DNA from: an endosymbiont 'TC1' of Trimyema compressum | Lineage (GTDB): Bacteria; Bacillota; TC1 | Direction: 5' to 3' | DNA: 64,000 nt | Assembly: GCF_001584725.1 (NCBI RefSeq) | Contig: NZ_CP014606.1 | Span: 868,001 to 932,000 of the forward strand | Shown here: positions 24,465 to 33,025 of the stretch, piece after piece | Position numbering within the stretch: the stretch's first letter is position 1 | Layout of the letters: each line of letters begins with the position of its first letter | Notes under the pieces: model-generated | The model's database searches: none | Told to the model about the DNA's origin: nothing | The model's input: the letters and a program-made list of their open reading frames with translations, nothing else | Program-made: the position numbers and the translations under genes

Positions 24465-26821
24465 TATTCTTCTAAAGCTCCTTTTAACACTGTCTCTACG
24501 TCATCAACGAGAATAAGCTCAATTTTATTTCGTACATCACTAGGAATATCTTCAATATTCTGCTCATTTCCTTTTGGTAAATACACAGTCTTTATGCCAT
24601 TAGCAAAAGCTGCTAAAACCTTTTCCTTAACACCGCCAATAGGCAATACATGTCCCCTAATAGTTACTTCACCAGTCATCGCTATATCTTTCTTAACTTT
24701 CTTGTTCAAAAATAAAGATGCTAAAACAGTAGTCATTGCAACCCCAGCAGAAGGTCCATCTTTGGGAATAGCCCCTTCAGGTACATGAATATGAATATCC
24801 TTTTTAAGCGTCTCTAAGTCATCTTCCATAATATTCTTAGAACGCAAATAACTCATGGCTGCATTAACAGATTCTTTCATAACATCTCCTAATTGTCCAG
24901 TTAGCAATAATTTTCCTTTACCTGAATACAAGGCTCCTTCAATAGTTAATAAATCACCACCTAGACTAGTAACAGCTAAACCATTAACGACACCAACTTC
25001 AAGCTTTCTCTTTACTTTATAATTACTTACTTTTGGAACGCCTAGATACTCAAAAACATGGTTTTCTTTAATCTGTAGTTCCGTTAGTTTACCTTCTAAT
25101 ACATCAACAGCAATTTTTCTAAGTAATCTACCAATTTCTCTTTCAAGATTTCTCACACCTGATTCATGAGTATAGAATCTAATAATTGTTAAAAGAGATT
25201 TATTATCTATTTTAATATTATAATCTTCTAAACCATTCTCTTTTATTTGTTTTTTAAATAAATGATTTTTAGCAATCTCTAATTTTTCTTTTTCTGTGTA
25301 ACTACTTAAGTGAATAATTTCCATTCGATCTCTCAAAGGCGCTGGAATTGTACTTAAAGTATTAGCTGTTGTAATAAAAAACACGTCGCTTAAATCATAA
25401 GGTAGCTCTATATAGTGATCGCTAAACATATAATTTTGCTCTGGATCTAGTGCTTCTAATAATGCTGATGAAGGACCCCCTTTATAATCAGCACCTAGTT
25501 TATCTATTTCATCTAATAATATAATAGGATTTTTAGTACCTGCTGATTTCATGCTCTGAATTAAACGACCAGGCATTGAACCAACATAAGTCCTTCTATG
25601 TCCTCTAATTTCTGCTTCATCTCTAACGCCACCTAAAGACATTCTCACAAATTTTCTATTAATTGCCTCTCCAATGCTACTGGCCAAAGAAGTTTTACCA
25701 ACTCCAGGAGGACCAACTAAACATAAAATAGGTGATTTATTTTTATCTTTAACAAGCTTTTTTACTGCTAAATGTTCTGTAATTCTCTCTTTAGCATCCT
25801 CAAGACCATAATGACCTTTATCTAATTTTTTCCTTACTTTAACAAGGTCAATATCTTCTTTTGTTTTCTTAAACCAAGGTAAATCCAATAACCAATCAAT
25901 ATACGTTCTTAAAACAGGGCTTTCTGCCATATTTGGAGGCATTGTTTCTAAACGATTAATTTCTTTTTCAAATCTTGCTATAACATTATTAGGATAATTC
26001 CCTGCCTTTACACGACTTCTTAAATTATCAATTTCCTCTTCATAATCAACTGATTCATTTAACTCTTTACGGATTACTTTAATCTGTTCACGTAAAAAAT
26101 ATTCCCGCTGGGCTTTATCAATATTACCTTTGACTTTTTCTCCAATTTCTTGTTCAAGTTTTATTAAACTTTTTTCAACAGTCAGAGATTTTAAAATATT
26201 TTCAGCTTTAGCATTGAAAGTATTTATCTCAAGTAAATTTTGCTTTTCTTTAAAATCTACAGCAAGTTGACTGGCAATTAAATTAGTTACAATCTCTGGA
26301 TCATCTATATTTTGTACTTTCATTGCAGTTTCCGGATTAATACCTGGATTAATCTCAGCATAATCCATAAATTCATGAATAATAAGCCTCAGTAAGGCTT
26401 TTGTTTCAAGCTCTTTATCAGCAACTAAAGGCGCCATAGATTCAATAAAGCCTTCATAAAAAGTCTCTCTATTGTAAAATACTTTTAGACGGCCTCTTCT
26501 TTCTCCTTCAATTAAAACTCTTACAATGCCTGTAGGTAATTTCATCACCTGTTTTATGTGAGCAATAATACCCACTCTATATAAATCATCTTCATTTGGC
26601 TCTTCACATAATGGATCTTTTTGAGCGACTAAAAATATTTTTTTGCCTTCTTCCATCGCTTTATTTAATCCTTCTACTGATTTTGGTCTTCCCACATCTA
26701 AATGGGTAACAACATCAGGAAAAAGAACCATGCCTCTTAAAGGTAATATGGGCAAAGCTTCTTGACTTACATAGTTATATAATTCATTTTTTGATTGATT
26801 GTCTGTTGTTACATCATCCAT
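24464..26821 (-). CDS. lon: ATP-dependent protease La
   Basis: Lon is a cytosolic AAA+ serine protease that degrades misfolded and regulatory proteins. The 785-residue protein is complete: N-terminal substrate-binding domain with LPLRGMVLFPDVVTH, a coiled coil around 190-270, Walker A GPPGVGKTS near 370, Walker B ILLDEIDK, and the protease domain with the Ser/Lys dyad, Ser in KDGPSAGVAM (about 690) and Lys in GGVKEKVLAA (about 735). It starts 31 bases after clpX, with a hairpin terminator between them, and GGAGG precedes the ATG. Confidence 0.96.
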   Translation of the reverse strand: MDDVTTDNQSKNELYNYVSQEALPILPLRGMVLFPDVVTHLDVGRPKSVEGLNKAMEEGKKIFLVAQKDPLCEEPNEDDLYRVGIIAHIKQVMKLPTGIVRVLIEGERRGRLKVFYNRETFYEGFIESMAPLVADKELETKALLRLIIHEFMDYAEINPGINPETAMKVQNIDDPEIVTNLIASQLAVDFKEKQNLLEINTFNAKAENILKSLTVEKSLIKLEQEIGEKVKGNIDKAQREYFLREQIKVIRKELNESVDYEEEIDNLRSRVKAGNYPNNVIARFEKEINRLETMPPNMAESPVLRTYIDWLLDLPWFKKTKEDIDLVKVRKKLDKGHYGLEDAKERITEHLAVKKLVKDKNKSPILCLVGPPGVGKTSLASSIGEAINRKFVRMSLGGVRDEAEIRGHRRTYVGSMPGRLIQSMKSAGTKNPIILLDEIDKLGADYKGGPSSALLEALDPEQNYMFSDHYIELPYDLSDVFFITTANTLSTIPAPLRDRMEIIHLSSYTEKEKLEIAKNHLFKKQIKENGLEDYNIKIDNKSLLTIIRFYTHESGVRNLEREIGRLLRKIAVDVLEGKLTELQIKENHVFEYLGVPKVSNYKVKRKLEVGVVNGLAVTSLGGDLLTIEGALYSGKGKLLLTGQLGDVMKESVNAAMSYLRSKNIMEDDLETLKKDIHIHVPEGAIPKDGPSAGVAMTTVLASLFLNKKVKKDIAMTGEVTIRGHVLPIGGVKEKVLAAFANGIKTVYLPKGNEQNIEDIPSDVRNKIELILVDDVETVLKGALEE

Positions 26822-26840
26822 TTACTCCACCTCCATGAAG

Positions 26841-26869
26841 AAAAAGCAACAGTTAGACTGCTGCTTTTT
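26841..26869 (-). terminator. Hairpin terminator between clpX and lon
   Basis: On the minus strand AAAGCAGCAGT pairs with ACTGTTGCTTT (one G-U) around CTA, then T5. The left arm contains the last codons and stop of clpX, so the terminator is partly coding. It would lower read-through into lon. Confidence 0.8.
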
Positions 26870-28112
26870 TAGAAATTTTCTTCTTTGTTAAAATAGGACC
26901 AGCATTATTCAAAATAACGTCTTCTGTAATTGTACACTTAATAACATTCTCTTCTGAAGGAATATCATACATGAAATTAGTCATTATCTTTTCTAGGATA
27001 CTTCTTAATCCTCTAGCACCAGTATTTCTCTTTATAGCTTTATCAGCAATTGCCTTAACAGCCTTATCATCAATTTCTAAGGTTACCCCATCATAGGATA
27101 ATAGTAATTGAAATTGCTTTAATAAAGCATTTTTTGGTTCAGTTAAAATTCTAATTAGAGCCTCTTTATCTAAGGGATCTAATGTTGTTAAAATTGGTAC
27201 TCTACCAATAAATTCAGGAATCAAACCAAATTTTAATATATCCTCAGTTTCAATAAGTCTGAAAGGATTGTCTTTTAGAAAATCTTTTTTACTTTTTGCA
27301 TCTTCACCAAATCCTATTAAATTTTTTCCTGTACGGTTTTCAATAATTTTCTCTAATCCATTAAAAGCACCACCACAGATAAAGAGAATATCCTTAGTAT
27401 TGATTTCAATCATTTCCTGTTGTGGATGCTTTCTGCCACCTGTTGGTGGCACTGAAGCAGTTGTACCTTCAATCATTTTCAGTAAAGCTTGTTGCACACC
27501 TTCTCCTGATACATCGCGAGTAATTGATGGATTTTCGGATTTTCTAGCAATCTTATCAATTTCATCAATATAGATTATGCCTTTTTCAGCTGCAGAAACA
27601 TCAAAGTCTGCAGCCTGAATAAGACGTAATAGAATATTTTCTACGTCATCTCCAACATAGCCTGCTTCAGTCAGAGTGGTTGCATCTGCAATAGCAAAAG
27701 GCACTTTTAAATAGCGGGCAAGAGATTGAGCAAGTAAAGTTTTGCCACTACCTGTTGGTCCAATTAACAAAATATTAGACTTATCAAGTTCCACTTCCTG
27801 TTCGGCATCTTCCATGGACAATAACCGCTTATAATGATTATAAACAGCTACTGCCAATGTTTTTTTTGCATCCTCTTGTCCTATTACATACTCATCTAAA
27901 TAATTCTTAATCTCTTTTGGTTTTGGAAGTGTATCATATGCTAAATCAAGACTAACTTCAGGCACTTCTTTTTCACTTTCAACAATATCCATGCACAATT
28001 CTACACAGTTATTACAAATGAATACACCTGGTCCTGAAATTAACTGATCCACTTCATTTCTGTGTTTTCCACAAAAAGAACAAAAAAGACCATTATCTTT
28101 TGTTTCATCCAT
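26853..28112 (-). CDS. clpX: ClpX, ATPase subunit of the Clp protease
   Basis: ClpX is the AAA+ unfoldase that feeds substrates into ClpP. The 419-residue protein has the N-terminal zinc-binding domain (Cys-11, Cys-14, Cys-33, Cys-36), Walker [10 protein letters not shown] near 117, Walker [11 protein letters not shown], the pore loop GYVG, and the IGF loop as LIGFG that docks on ClpP. Its short tail is Lys/Ala-rich. It follows clpP by 11 bases, in the standard tig-clpP-clpX-lon order. Confidence 0.96.
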   Translation of the reverse strand: MDETKDNGLFCSFCGKHRNEVDQLISGPGVFICNNCVELCMDIVESEKEVPEVSLDLAYDTLPKPKEIKNYLDEYVIGQEDAKKTLAVAVYNHYKRLLSMEDAEQEVELDKSNILLIGPTGSGKTLLAQSLARYLKVPFAIADATTLTEAGYVGDDVENILLRLIQAADFDVSAAEKGIIYIDEIDKIARKSENPSITRDVSGEGVQQALLKMIEGTTASVPPTGGRKHPQQEMIEINTKDILFICGGAFNGLEKIIENRTGKNLIGFGEDAKSKKDFLKDNPFRLIETEDILKFGLIPEFIGRVPILTTLDPLDKEALIRILTEPKNALLKQFQLLLSYDGVTLEIDDKAVKAIADKAIKRNTGARGLRSILEKIMTNFMYDIPSEENVIKCTITEDVILNNAGPILTKKKISKKAAV

Positions 28113-28123
28113 TTAAATGGCTC

Positions 28124-28717
28124 CTATCTATCTTCCTTGTTCTTAATTACTGAATCAATTAAGCCATATCCTTTAGCTTCTGAAGCAGTAAAGAAATGAT
28201 CACGGTCAGTGTCCTTTTCAATTTTTTTAAGGGTTTGACCAGTATTAGTTGCTAAAATTTCATTTAAATACTTACGCATTTGCATAATTCTTTTTGCATG
28301 AATATCAATATCAATAGCTTGACCTTGAGTACCACCTAATGGCTGATGAATCATAACTTCAGCGTTAGGCAAAGCAAAACGTTTTCCTTTCGTACCAGAG
28401 CTCAATAAGAAAGCACCCATACTAGCAGCCATGCCAATACAAATTGTTGACACATCAGCTTTAATAAATTGCATTGTATCATAAATTGCCATTCCAGCAG
28501 TAATTGAACCACCAGGGCTATTAATATATAAGCTAATATCTTTATCAGGATCTTCACCTTCTAAAAATAATAACTGGGCAATAACTAAGTTCGCTACATT
28601 ATCATCAATAGCAGAACCTAAAAATATAATTCTATCTTTTAATAGTCTAGAGTAAATATCAAAGGATCTTTCACCTCTGTTAGTTTGCTCTACTACCATC
28701 GGTATTAACATAGACAT
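28124..28717 (-). CDS. clpP: ClpP, proteolytic subunit of the Clp protease
   Basis: ClpP is a tetradecameric serine protease partnered with ClpX. The catalytic Ser is in GMAASMGAF and the His in MIHQPLGG, about 25 residues apart as usual. I place the start at ATG 28717, eight bases after AAGGAG, giving 197 residues. The earlier GTG/ATG at 28726-28721 lies only two bases from the ribosome binding site. It lies between tig and clpX. Confidence 0.95.
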   Translation of the reverse strand: MSMLIPMVVEQTNRGERSFDIYSRLLKDRIIFLGSAIDDNVANLVIAQLLFLEGEDPDKDISLYINSPGGSITAGMAIYDTMQFIKADVSTICIGMAASMGAFLLSSGTKGKRFALPNAEVMIHQPLGGTQGQAIDIDIHAKRIMQMRKYLNEILATNTGQTLKKIEKDTDRDHFFTASEAKGYGLIDSVIKNKEDR

Positions 28718-28802
28718 ACCCATCACTCCTTCTATTTTTCGTCTTTTTCAGTTTTAGAAGCAGCTGTCTTTTTAGCTGGCGATTTTTTTTGCAGTAGCTT
28801 TT

Positions 28803-30179
28803 TTAGCTACTGGTTTTTTCAGCTGCTAGTTTCTTTGTTGTTGTCGCTTTTTTTAGCAGCAGTTTTTCTTCTTTTTTCTCAGTTGCTTTTACTTCTTTAA
28901 CATCTGCTAATTCTACCATTTTTTCTAAAGCTTTTTCACGAGCTAAACCTCTTTGCAACATTTTTAAATTACTGCCAGCTTTAAAGTATGCTTCTAAATT
29001 TTCTTTTGGTTGACCATAAGCTTTGGCCATATTTTCAATTTCAGCATCTACTTCAGCATCAGTTACAGTAATACCCTCTGCCTTTGCAACTGCATCTAAA
29101 AGAATATCTCTTTTAATATGTTTGATTGCATTATCTCTGTAGTCTGCTCTAACCTTTGCTTCAGTCATGCCTGTAGTTTCATAATATTTTTCTAATGTCA
29201 TCCCATGTTGAGACATATCCATTTCAATATCTTTTAAGAATTGATCTGTTTTGTCGCTAATCATTGATTCTGGTACTTCAACTTCAATAATTTCAATACC
29301 AAAATCTAAAGCTTGATTTTTCACTGCATTTTCAGCTGCTTTTTGTTTTTGTTCAGTTAAATTTTTTCTAATATCCGTTTTTAGTTCTTCTAAAGTATCA
29401 AAATCACTTACATCCTTAGCAAATTCATCATCTAAATCAGCTAGATTTTTTCTTTTGACTTCATGTGCTACCACTTTAAATACAGTATCTTTACCTTTTA
29501 AAGCATCACTATGATATTCTTCTGGGAAAGTAATGTTAATTTCTTTCTCATCGCCTTTTTTAATACCAACTAACTGTTCTTCAAATCCAGGAATAAATGT
29601 TTGAGAACCTAACTCAAGTGGGTAACCTGTTCCAGCACCACCTTCAAATGGCTCATCACCAATGAATCCTGTAAAATCAATTACTACAGTGTCTCCATTC
29701 TCAGCTGCAGTCTCAACTTCTTCAATTTTAGCATTTTTTGTTCTTAAGCCTTCTAGTTCATTTTCAACATAAGTCTCATCTAAGTCTACTAATGTTCTTT
29801 CGAGTTTTAATCCTTTATATTTTCCAAGCTTTCCTTCTGGAACTAGAGTCACTTCTGCTTTAAGTACAAAAGGCCCCTCTTTCTTAATAGATACAACTTC
29901 AATATTTGGTTTATCAATTGGCTCAAGGTCATGCTCATCTAAAGCTCTTCCATATGCTTCTGGTAAAAGCAAATCAATTGCTTCTTCAATAATTGCACCT
30001 TCGCCTACATGTTTTTCTAATACACCTGCAGGCACTTTTCCTTTTCTAAAGCCAGGTATATTTACACGGTCTGCTAATTTTTTAGCTCCCTCTTTGTATG
30101 CTTTCTTTACATCGTCTGATTCTACTGTTATTTCTAGGACTATGACATTATTTTCTTGCTTGTCGATTTTTGATCCCAT
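28803..30179 (-). CDS. tig: Trigger factor, with a disrupted Lys/Ala-rich tail
   Basis: Trigger factor is the ribosome-bound chaperone with prolyl isomerase activity at the nascent chain exit. The signature GFRKGKVP is near residue 44, the FKBP-type PPIase domain spans about 145-240, and the C-terminal chaperone arms are complete. The start is ATG 30179, seven bases after AAAGGAG. The longer frame to 30203 lies upstream of that site. After about residue 425 the protein should end in a Lys/Ala-rich tail. Joining frames gives an ancestral tail reading ...AAKKATTTKK..., then PVAKKATAKKSPAKKTAASK, to a stop at 28732. Slips in A runs move the frame and the present stop is at 28803. The tail is not part of the conserved fold, so the protein should still work. 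Confidence 0.92.
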   Translation of the reverse strand: MGSKIDKQENNVIVLEITVESDDVKKAYKEGAKKLADRVNIPGFRKGKVPAGVLEKHVGEGAIIEEAIDLLLPEAYGRALDEHDLEPIDKPNIEVVSIKKEGPFVLKAEVTLVPEGKLGKYKGLKLERTLVDLDETYVENELEGLRTKNAKIEEVETAAENGDTVVIDFTGFIGDEPFEGGAGTGYPLELGSQTFIPGFEEQLVGIKKGDEKEINITFPEEYHSDALKGKDTVFKVVAHEVKRKNLADLDDEFAKDVSDFDTLEELKTDIRKNLTEQKQKAAENAVKNQALDFGIEIIEVEVPESMISDKTDQFLKDIEMDMSQHGMTLEKYYETTGMTEAKVRADYRDNAIKHIKRDILLDAVAKAEGITVTDAEVDAEIENMAKAYGQPKENLEAYFKAGSNLKMLQRGLAREKALEKMVELADVKEVKATEKKEEKLLLKKATTTKKLAAEKTSS

Positions 30180-30218
30180 CGTATAACTCCTTTCAATTTC
30201 CAAATTATTCTAATCTTT

Positions 30219-30247
30219 ATTATACAATAGATTCCCGTAAGGAACAA
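30219..30247 (-). promoter_or_regulatory. Promoter of tig
   Basis: Consensus -10 TATAAT (30224-30219) and -35 TTGTTC (30247-30242) are separated by 17 bases, 40 bases before the tig start. It probably drives tig-clpP-clpX. Confidence 0.75.
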
Positions 30248-30262
30248 CCTAATCTATATTAG

Positions 30263-30290
30263 AAATACCTCGGAAATGCCGAGGTATTTT
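30263..30290. terminator. Hairpin terminator after tRNA-Gly
   Basis: AAATACCTCGG pairs with CCGAGGTATTT around a 5-base loop, with a T run on the plus side and T-rich sequence on the minus side. It separates the tRNA gene from the tig promoter. Confidence 0.8.
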
Positions 30291-30365
30291 TGGAGCGGAA
30301 GACGGGATTCGAACCCGCGACCCTCTCCTTGGCAAGGAGATACTCTACCACTGAGCCACTTCCGC
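30291..30365 (-). tRNA. tRNA-Gly (GCC)
   Basis: The 75-base gene folds into a standard cloverleaf. The acceptor stem is GCGGAAG/CTTCCGC, the D arm has GGCTCAGTGGTAGAG, the anticodon stem is CTCCT/AGGAG with anticodon GCC in loop TTGCCAA, and the T arm has GGGTTCGAATCCC. The discriminator is T and the 3' CCA is encoded. The GCC anticodon reads GGC and GGU glycine codons. Confidence 0.97.
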
Positions 30366-30502
30366 ATTTTCTTAACTTCAGGGAACATTATACCATATTA
30401 TGAAATAATATAAAAGTACTGATAAAATTATTTTCTGCTAATCTATTATTTACAAATAAAAAAGTAACTGATATTATTGAATGATAGAAAAAGGAGCAAA
30501 AC

Positions 30503-31348
30503 ATGGAGAAATTAAAACTACTACTACCTGGAATAGGACTCAGTTTAGCTATTGCTATACCTGCTTGGTTCCTAAGACTAATATTTCCAATTATTGGAGG
30601 ACCTGTCTTTGCCATTCTAATAGGTATTATTATTTCCACCTCTATTAAAAGATTGCCAGCTATTAAAGAGGGTATTAATTTTACAGCAAAAAACTCCTTC
30701 AATATGCCATTATCTTCTTAGGGTTTGAAATGAACCTTTACAATATTATTGCCGTAGGTAGTCAATCCCTTATTATTATGGTATTCACTCTATCAGGAGC
30801 ATTCTTAACAGCATACTTTTTTAGGAAAAGCCCTTAAGATAGAAGGTAAAACCAATACTTTAATTGGGGTAGGTGCCGCCATCTGTGGTGGCTCTGCTAT
30901 TGCAGCAACTGCACCTGTTATTGATGCAAATACTAAGGAAATCTCCCAGAGTATCTCCACAATTTTTCTTTTCAATATTTTAGCTGTGTTTCTCTTCCCA
31001 GCCTTCGGACATTTATTAGGTATGGGCGATATAGGATTTGGAATGTGGGCAGGAACAGCTATTAATGATACCTCTTCTGTAGTTGCTGCAAGTTCAGCTC
31101 TTTATTTTAGGCTTTATTATTGCAGCACTTATTAATACATTTTTGCCTATTCCTATAGTACTCTCCTCTTTCCTCTCGGCAATATGGGAAAGTTCTTTAT
31201 TGTTATGGCTATGGCTGCTATTGGTCTCAGCACCCATATTAAAGATCTAATAGGCAATGGTATTCATCCAATTCTCCTAGGTTTAGGCTGTTGGATTGTT
31301 GTTGCCTCTCTATCCCTAGTGGTTCAAGTTATCACACATATGTGGTAG
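30503..31348 (+). pseudogene. Broken YeiH/UPF0324 family membrane transporter
   Basis: The joined frames give the family's repeated features: an N-terminal FPIIGGPVFAILIG segment, a KKLLQYAI region, IGVGAAICGGSAIAATAPVI, and WAGTAINDTSSVVAAS. A well-placed ribosome binding site (AAAAAGGAG) precedes ATG 30503. Lesions are a lost A near 30692, an extra T near 30822, and a deletion of roughly 100 bases or more with further shifts near 31100, after which only the last membrane segments remain to a TAG at 31346-31348. Family members are predicted exporters of sulfate or related anions, but the substrate is unproven. It is one of the few plus-strand genes here and its promoter side faces tRNA-Gly. 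Confidence 0.8.
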
Positions 31349-31551
31349 TAACGATTTCCTAATTTTATTGATAACTTTACTAGCAAAATTAGGAACAAAG
31401 AAAAATAATATTGATGCAATAATAAAAGCAATAACCCGTACTTATAATATGGAAACTAAATTAGTATTTTTTACTGGTGCTTTAGAAAAAGACGTCTCGA
31501 AAAGAAACGCCTTAATACATACTATCTTTTTTTAATTTTATTTGAATAAAA

Positions 31552-31761
31552 TCAATTAATTACCTTTCTAATCTTTCTTAAAAAAGCCTGTCTTTGCTCA
31601 TTTGATATACCTTTGATATTAGCAATATGATGCCATCTAGCTTTATTAATACCCACTTCTTTAAGAATCCTACCCATTAACATCTTTTTAATATAATTGC
31701 CTCCAAAATATTTCAGGTACCACTTAGGAGATGTGGCTATAGACTGATATTTTGTATTTTT
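31552..31761 (-). pseudogene. Fragment of an unidentified gene cut by the IS
   Basis: A minus-strand frame enters from the IS end (its first residues are IS-encoded) and holds about 65 native residues, including YLKYFGGNYIKKMLMG and ARWHHIANIKGIS, to a TAA-type end at 31552. It looks like a genuine C-terminus rich in Lys/Arg but I do not recognise the family. It does not look like the missing part of rlmD on the other side of the IS, so the element's two flanks probably come from different genes. Confidence 0.4.
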
Positions 31762-33025
31762 TGGACATATACTAAAAAAGTAGACAGGAAAAAGTGAAAC
31801 ATGTTTTAAATAAGTAGACACATAAGAAAGGATAAAATTATGAATAATTACAAGAAATACGATGAAGAATTTAAAAAAAGTATTGTTAATTTACACCAAA
31901 ACGGTAAAACTCAATCCCAACTTTCTAAAGAATATGGTGTCTCCATGTCTGCTTTACACAAGTGGATTAAACTTTATTCTCAGGTTAGAATTGATGATGA
32001 TACTATTCTAACCGCTAAGCAGATTAAGGATCTTCAAAAGCGTAATGCTCGACTCTAGGAGGAAAATATCATTTAAAAAAAGCAATTGCCATATTCACGC
32101 CTCACTCAGACAAAGATTAATGGCTGTTCATACCCTTCGTTTTCAGCACGCTATCTCTTTTCTTTGTCATGTCCTTAAAGTGAACCGCAGCTCCTATTAC
32201 AAATACTTTTCGGAAAAACTTTCTCCTAGAACTATTGAGAATTAAAAACTCCGTCAGCTTATTCTCGGAGATTTGTCATCTTACTAAGAGACGTATTGGC
32301 CCATCTAAGATTAAGGCTCTTCTTTCCTATGACTATGGCATCAACATCAGTATTGGTAGAGCGAGCCGCCTGATGACTGACATGAATCTTCCTAAAATGC
32401 CTACTATCAAACTTCGGTTTATTCATCCGAGGTCTATTCCCAATTTTGATTGCCCTAACTACCTAAATCAAAATTTTAATGTTCCTCAGCCCAATCAAGT
32501 CTGGGCTAGTGACATTACCTATATTAATTTAAATGCCTCTTTTGCTTATCTCTGTGTTATTATGGATTTATTTTCTCGTAAAATTATTGCTTGGAAGCTC
32601 TCTCTTAAAATTGATACTTCTCTTGTTAAGGATACTTTTATCAAAGCCTTTTATTCTCAAAAACCTTCTACTTCTCTTATTTTTCATTCTGACAGAGGTT
32701 CCTAATATACTTCTTTTATCTTTAGAAAGCTCCTTGATTCTTTTGGTATCATTCAATCTTTTTCTAAGCTTTCTCATCCTTGGGACAATGCTGTCGTTGA
32801 GTCCTTTTTAAATATATGAAAAAAGAAGAAATTCTTCGTAGGTCTTTTTCTTCCTTTGCTCAAATTAAGCTTTCCTGCTTTGAACACATTGAGGGCTTCT
32901 ACAACCCCCTATACGTCCCCACTCTGCTAATAACATTCTTTCTCCTAATTCCAAAGAAGACTATTTTTTCACTTCTATTAAAACTTAATTTCACTTTTTC
33001 TATCTACTCTATTGACATTCTTCCA
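31762..33025 (+). mobile_element. Degenerate IS3-family (IS150-like) insertion sequence
   Basis: The element is about 1.26 kb. The left end begins TGGACATATACT and carries AGTAGACAGG then AAAAAGTGAAA. The right end read inward begins TGGAAGAATGTC and carries AGTAGATAG then AAAAAGTGAAA, so the two ends are imperfect inverted repeats of about 38 bases. Inside are OrfA- and OrfB-like frames of an IS3 transposase. No target duplication is visible at the flanks (TTT on the left, GGG on the right), which suggests later rearrangement or deletion next to it. Confidence 0.85.
31840..32988 (+). pseudogene. Broken IS3-family transposase (OrfA and OrfB)
   Basis: OrfA (from ATG 31840) has a HTH with SQLSKEYGVSMSALHKWIK. 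It is cut by TAG at 32056 and a lost base before the leucine-zipper-like ENIILKKAIAIF. OrfB follows in several frames: the HTH_21 region VNRSSYYKYFSEK, then TKRRIGPSKIKALL, and the rve integrase core with WASDITYI (first Asp), FHSDRGS (second Asp) and DNAVVESF (the Glu). Stops and shifts fall near 32244, 32702 and 32815. All three DDE residues remain recognisable but no continuous transposase can be made, so the element cannot move itself. Confidence 0.85.

Noticed and set aside
30388-30702. Minus-strand frame opposite the YeiH start
   Set aside because: It is the mirror of a clearly coding plus-strand sequence with a ribosome binding site, and it has no family features or start signal of its own.
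32568-32777. Minus-strand Lys/Arg-rich frame inside the IS
   Set aside because: It is the antisense of the integrase core and has no ribosome binding site.
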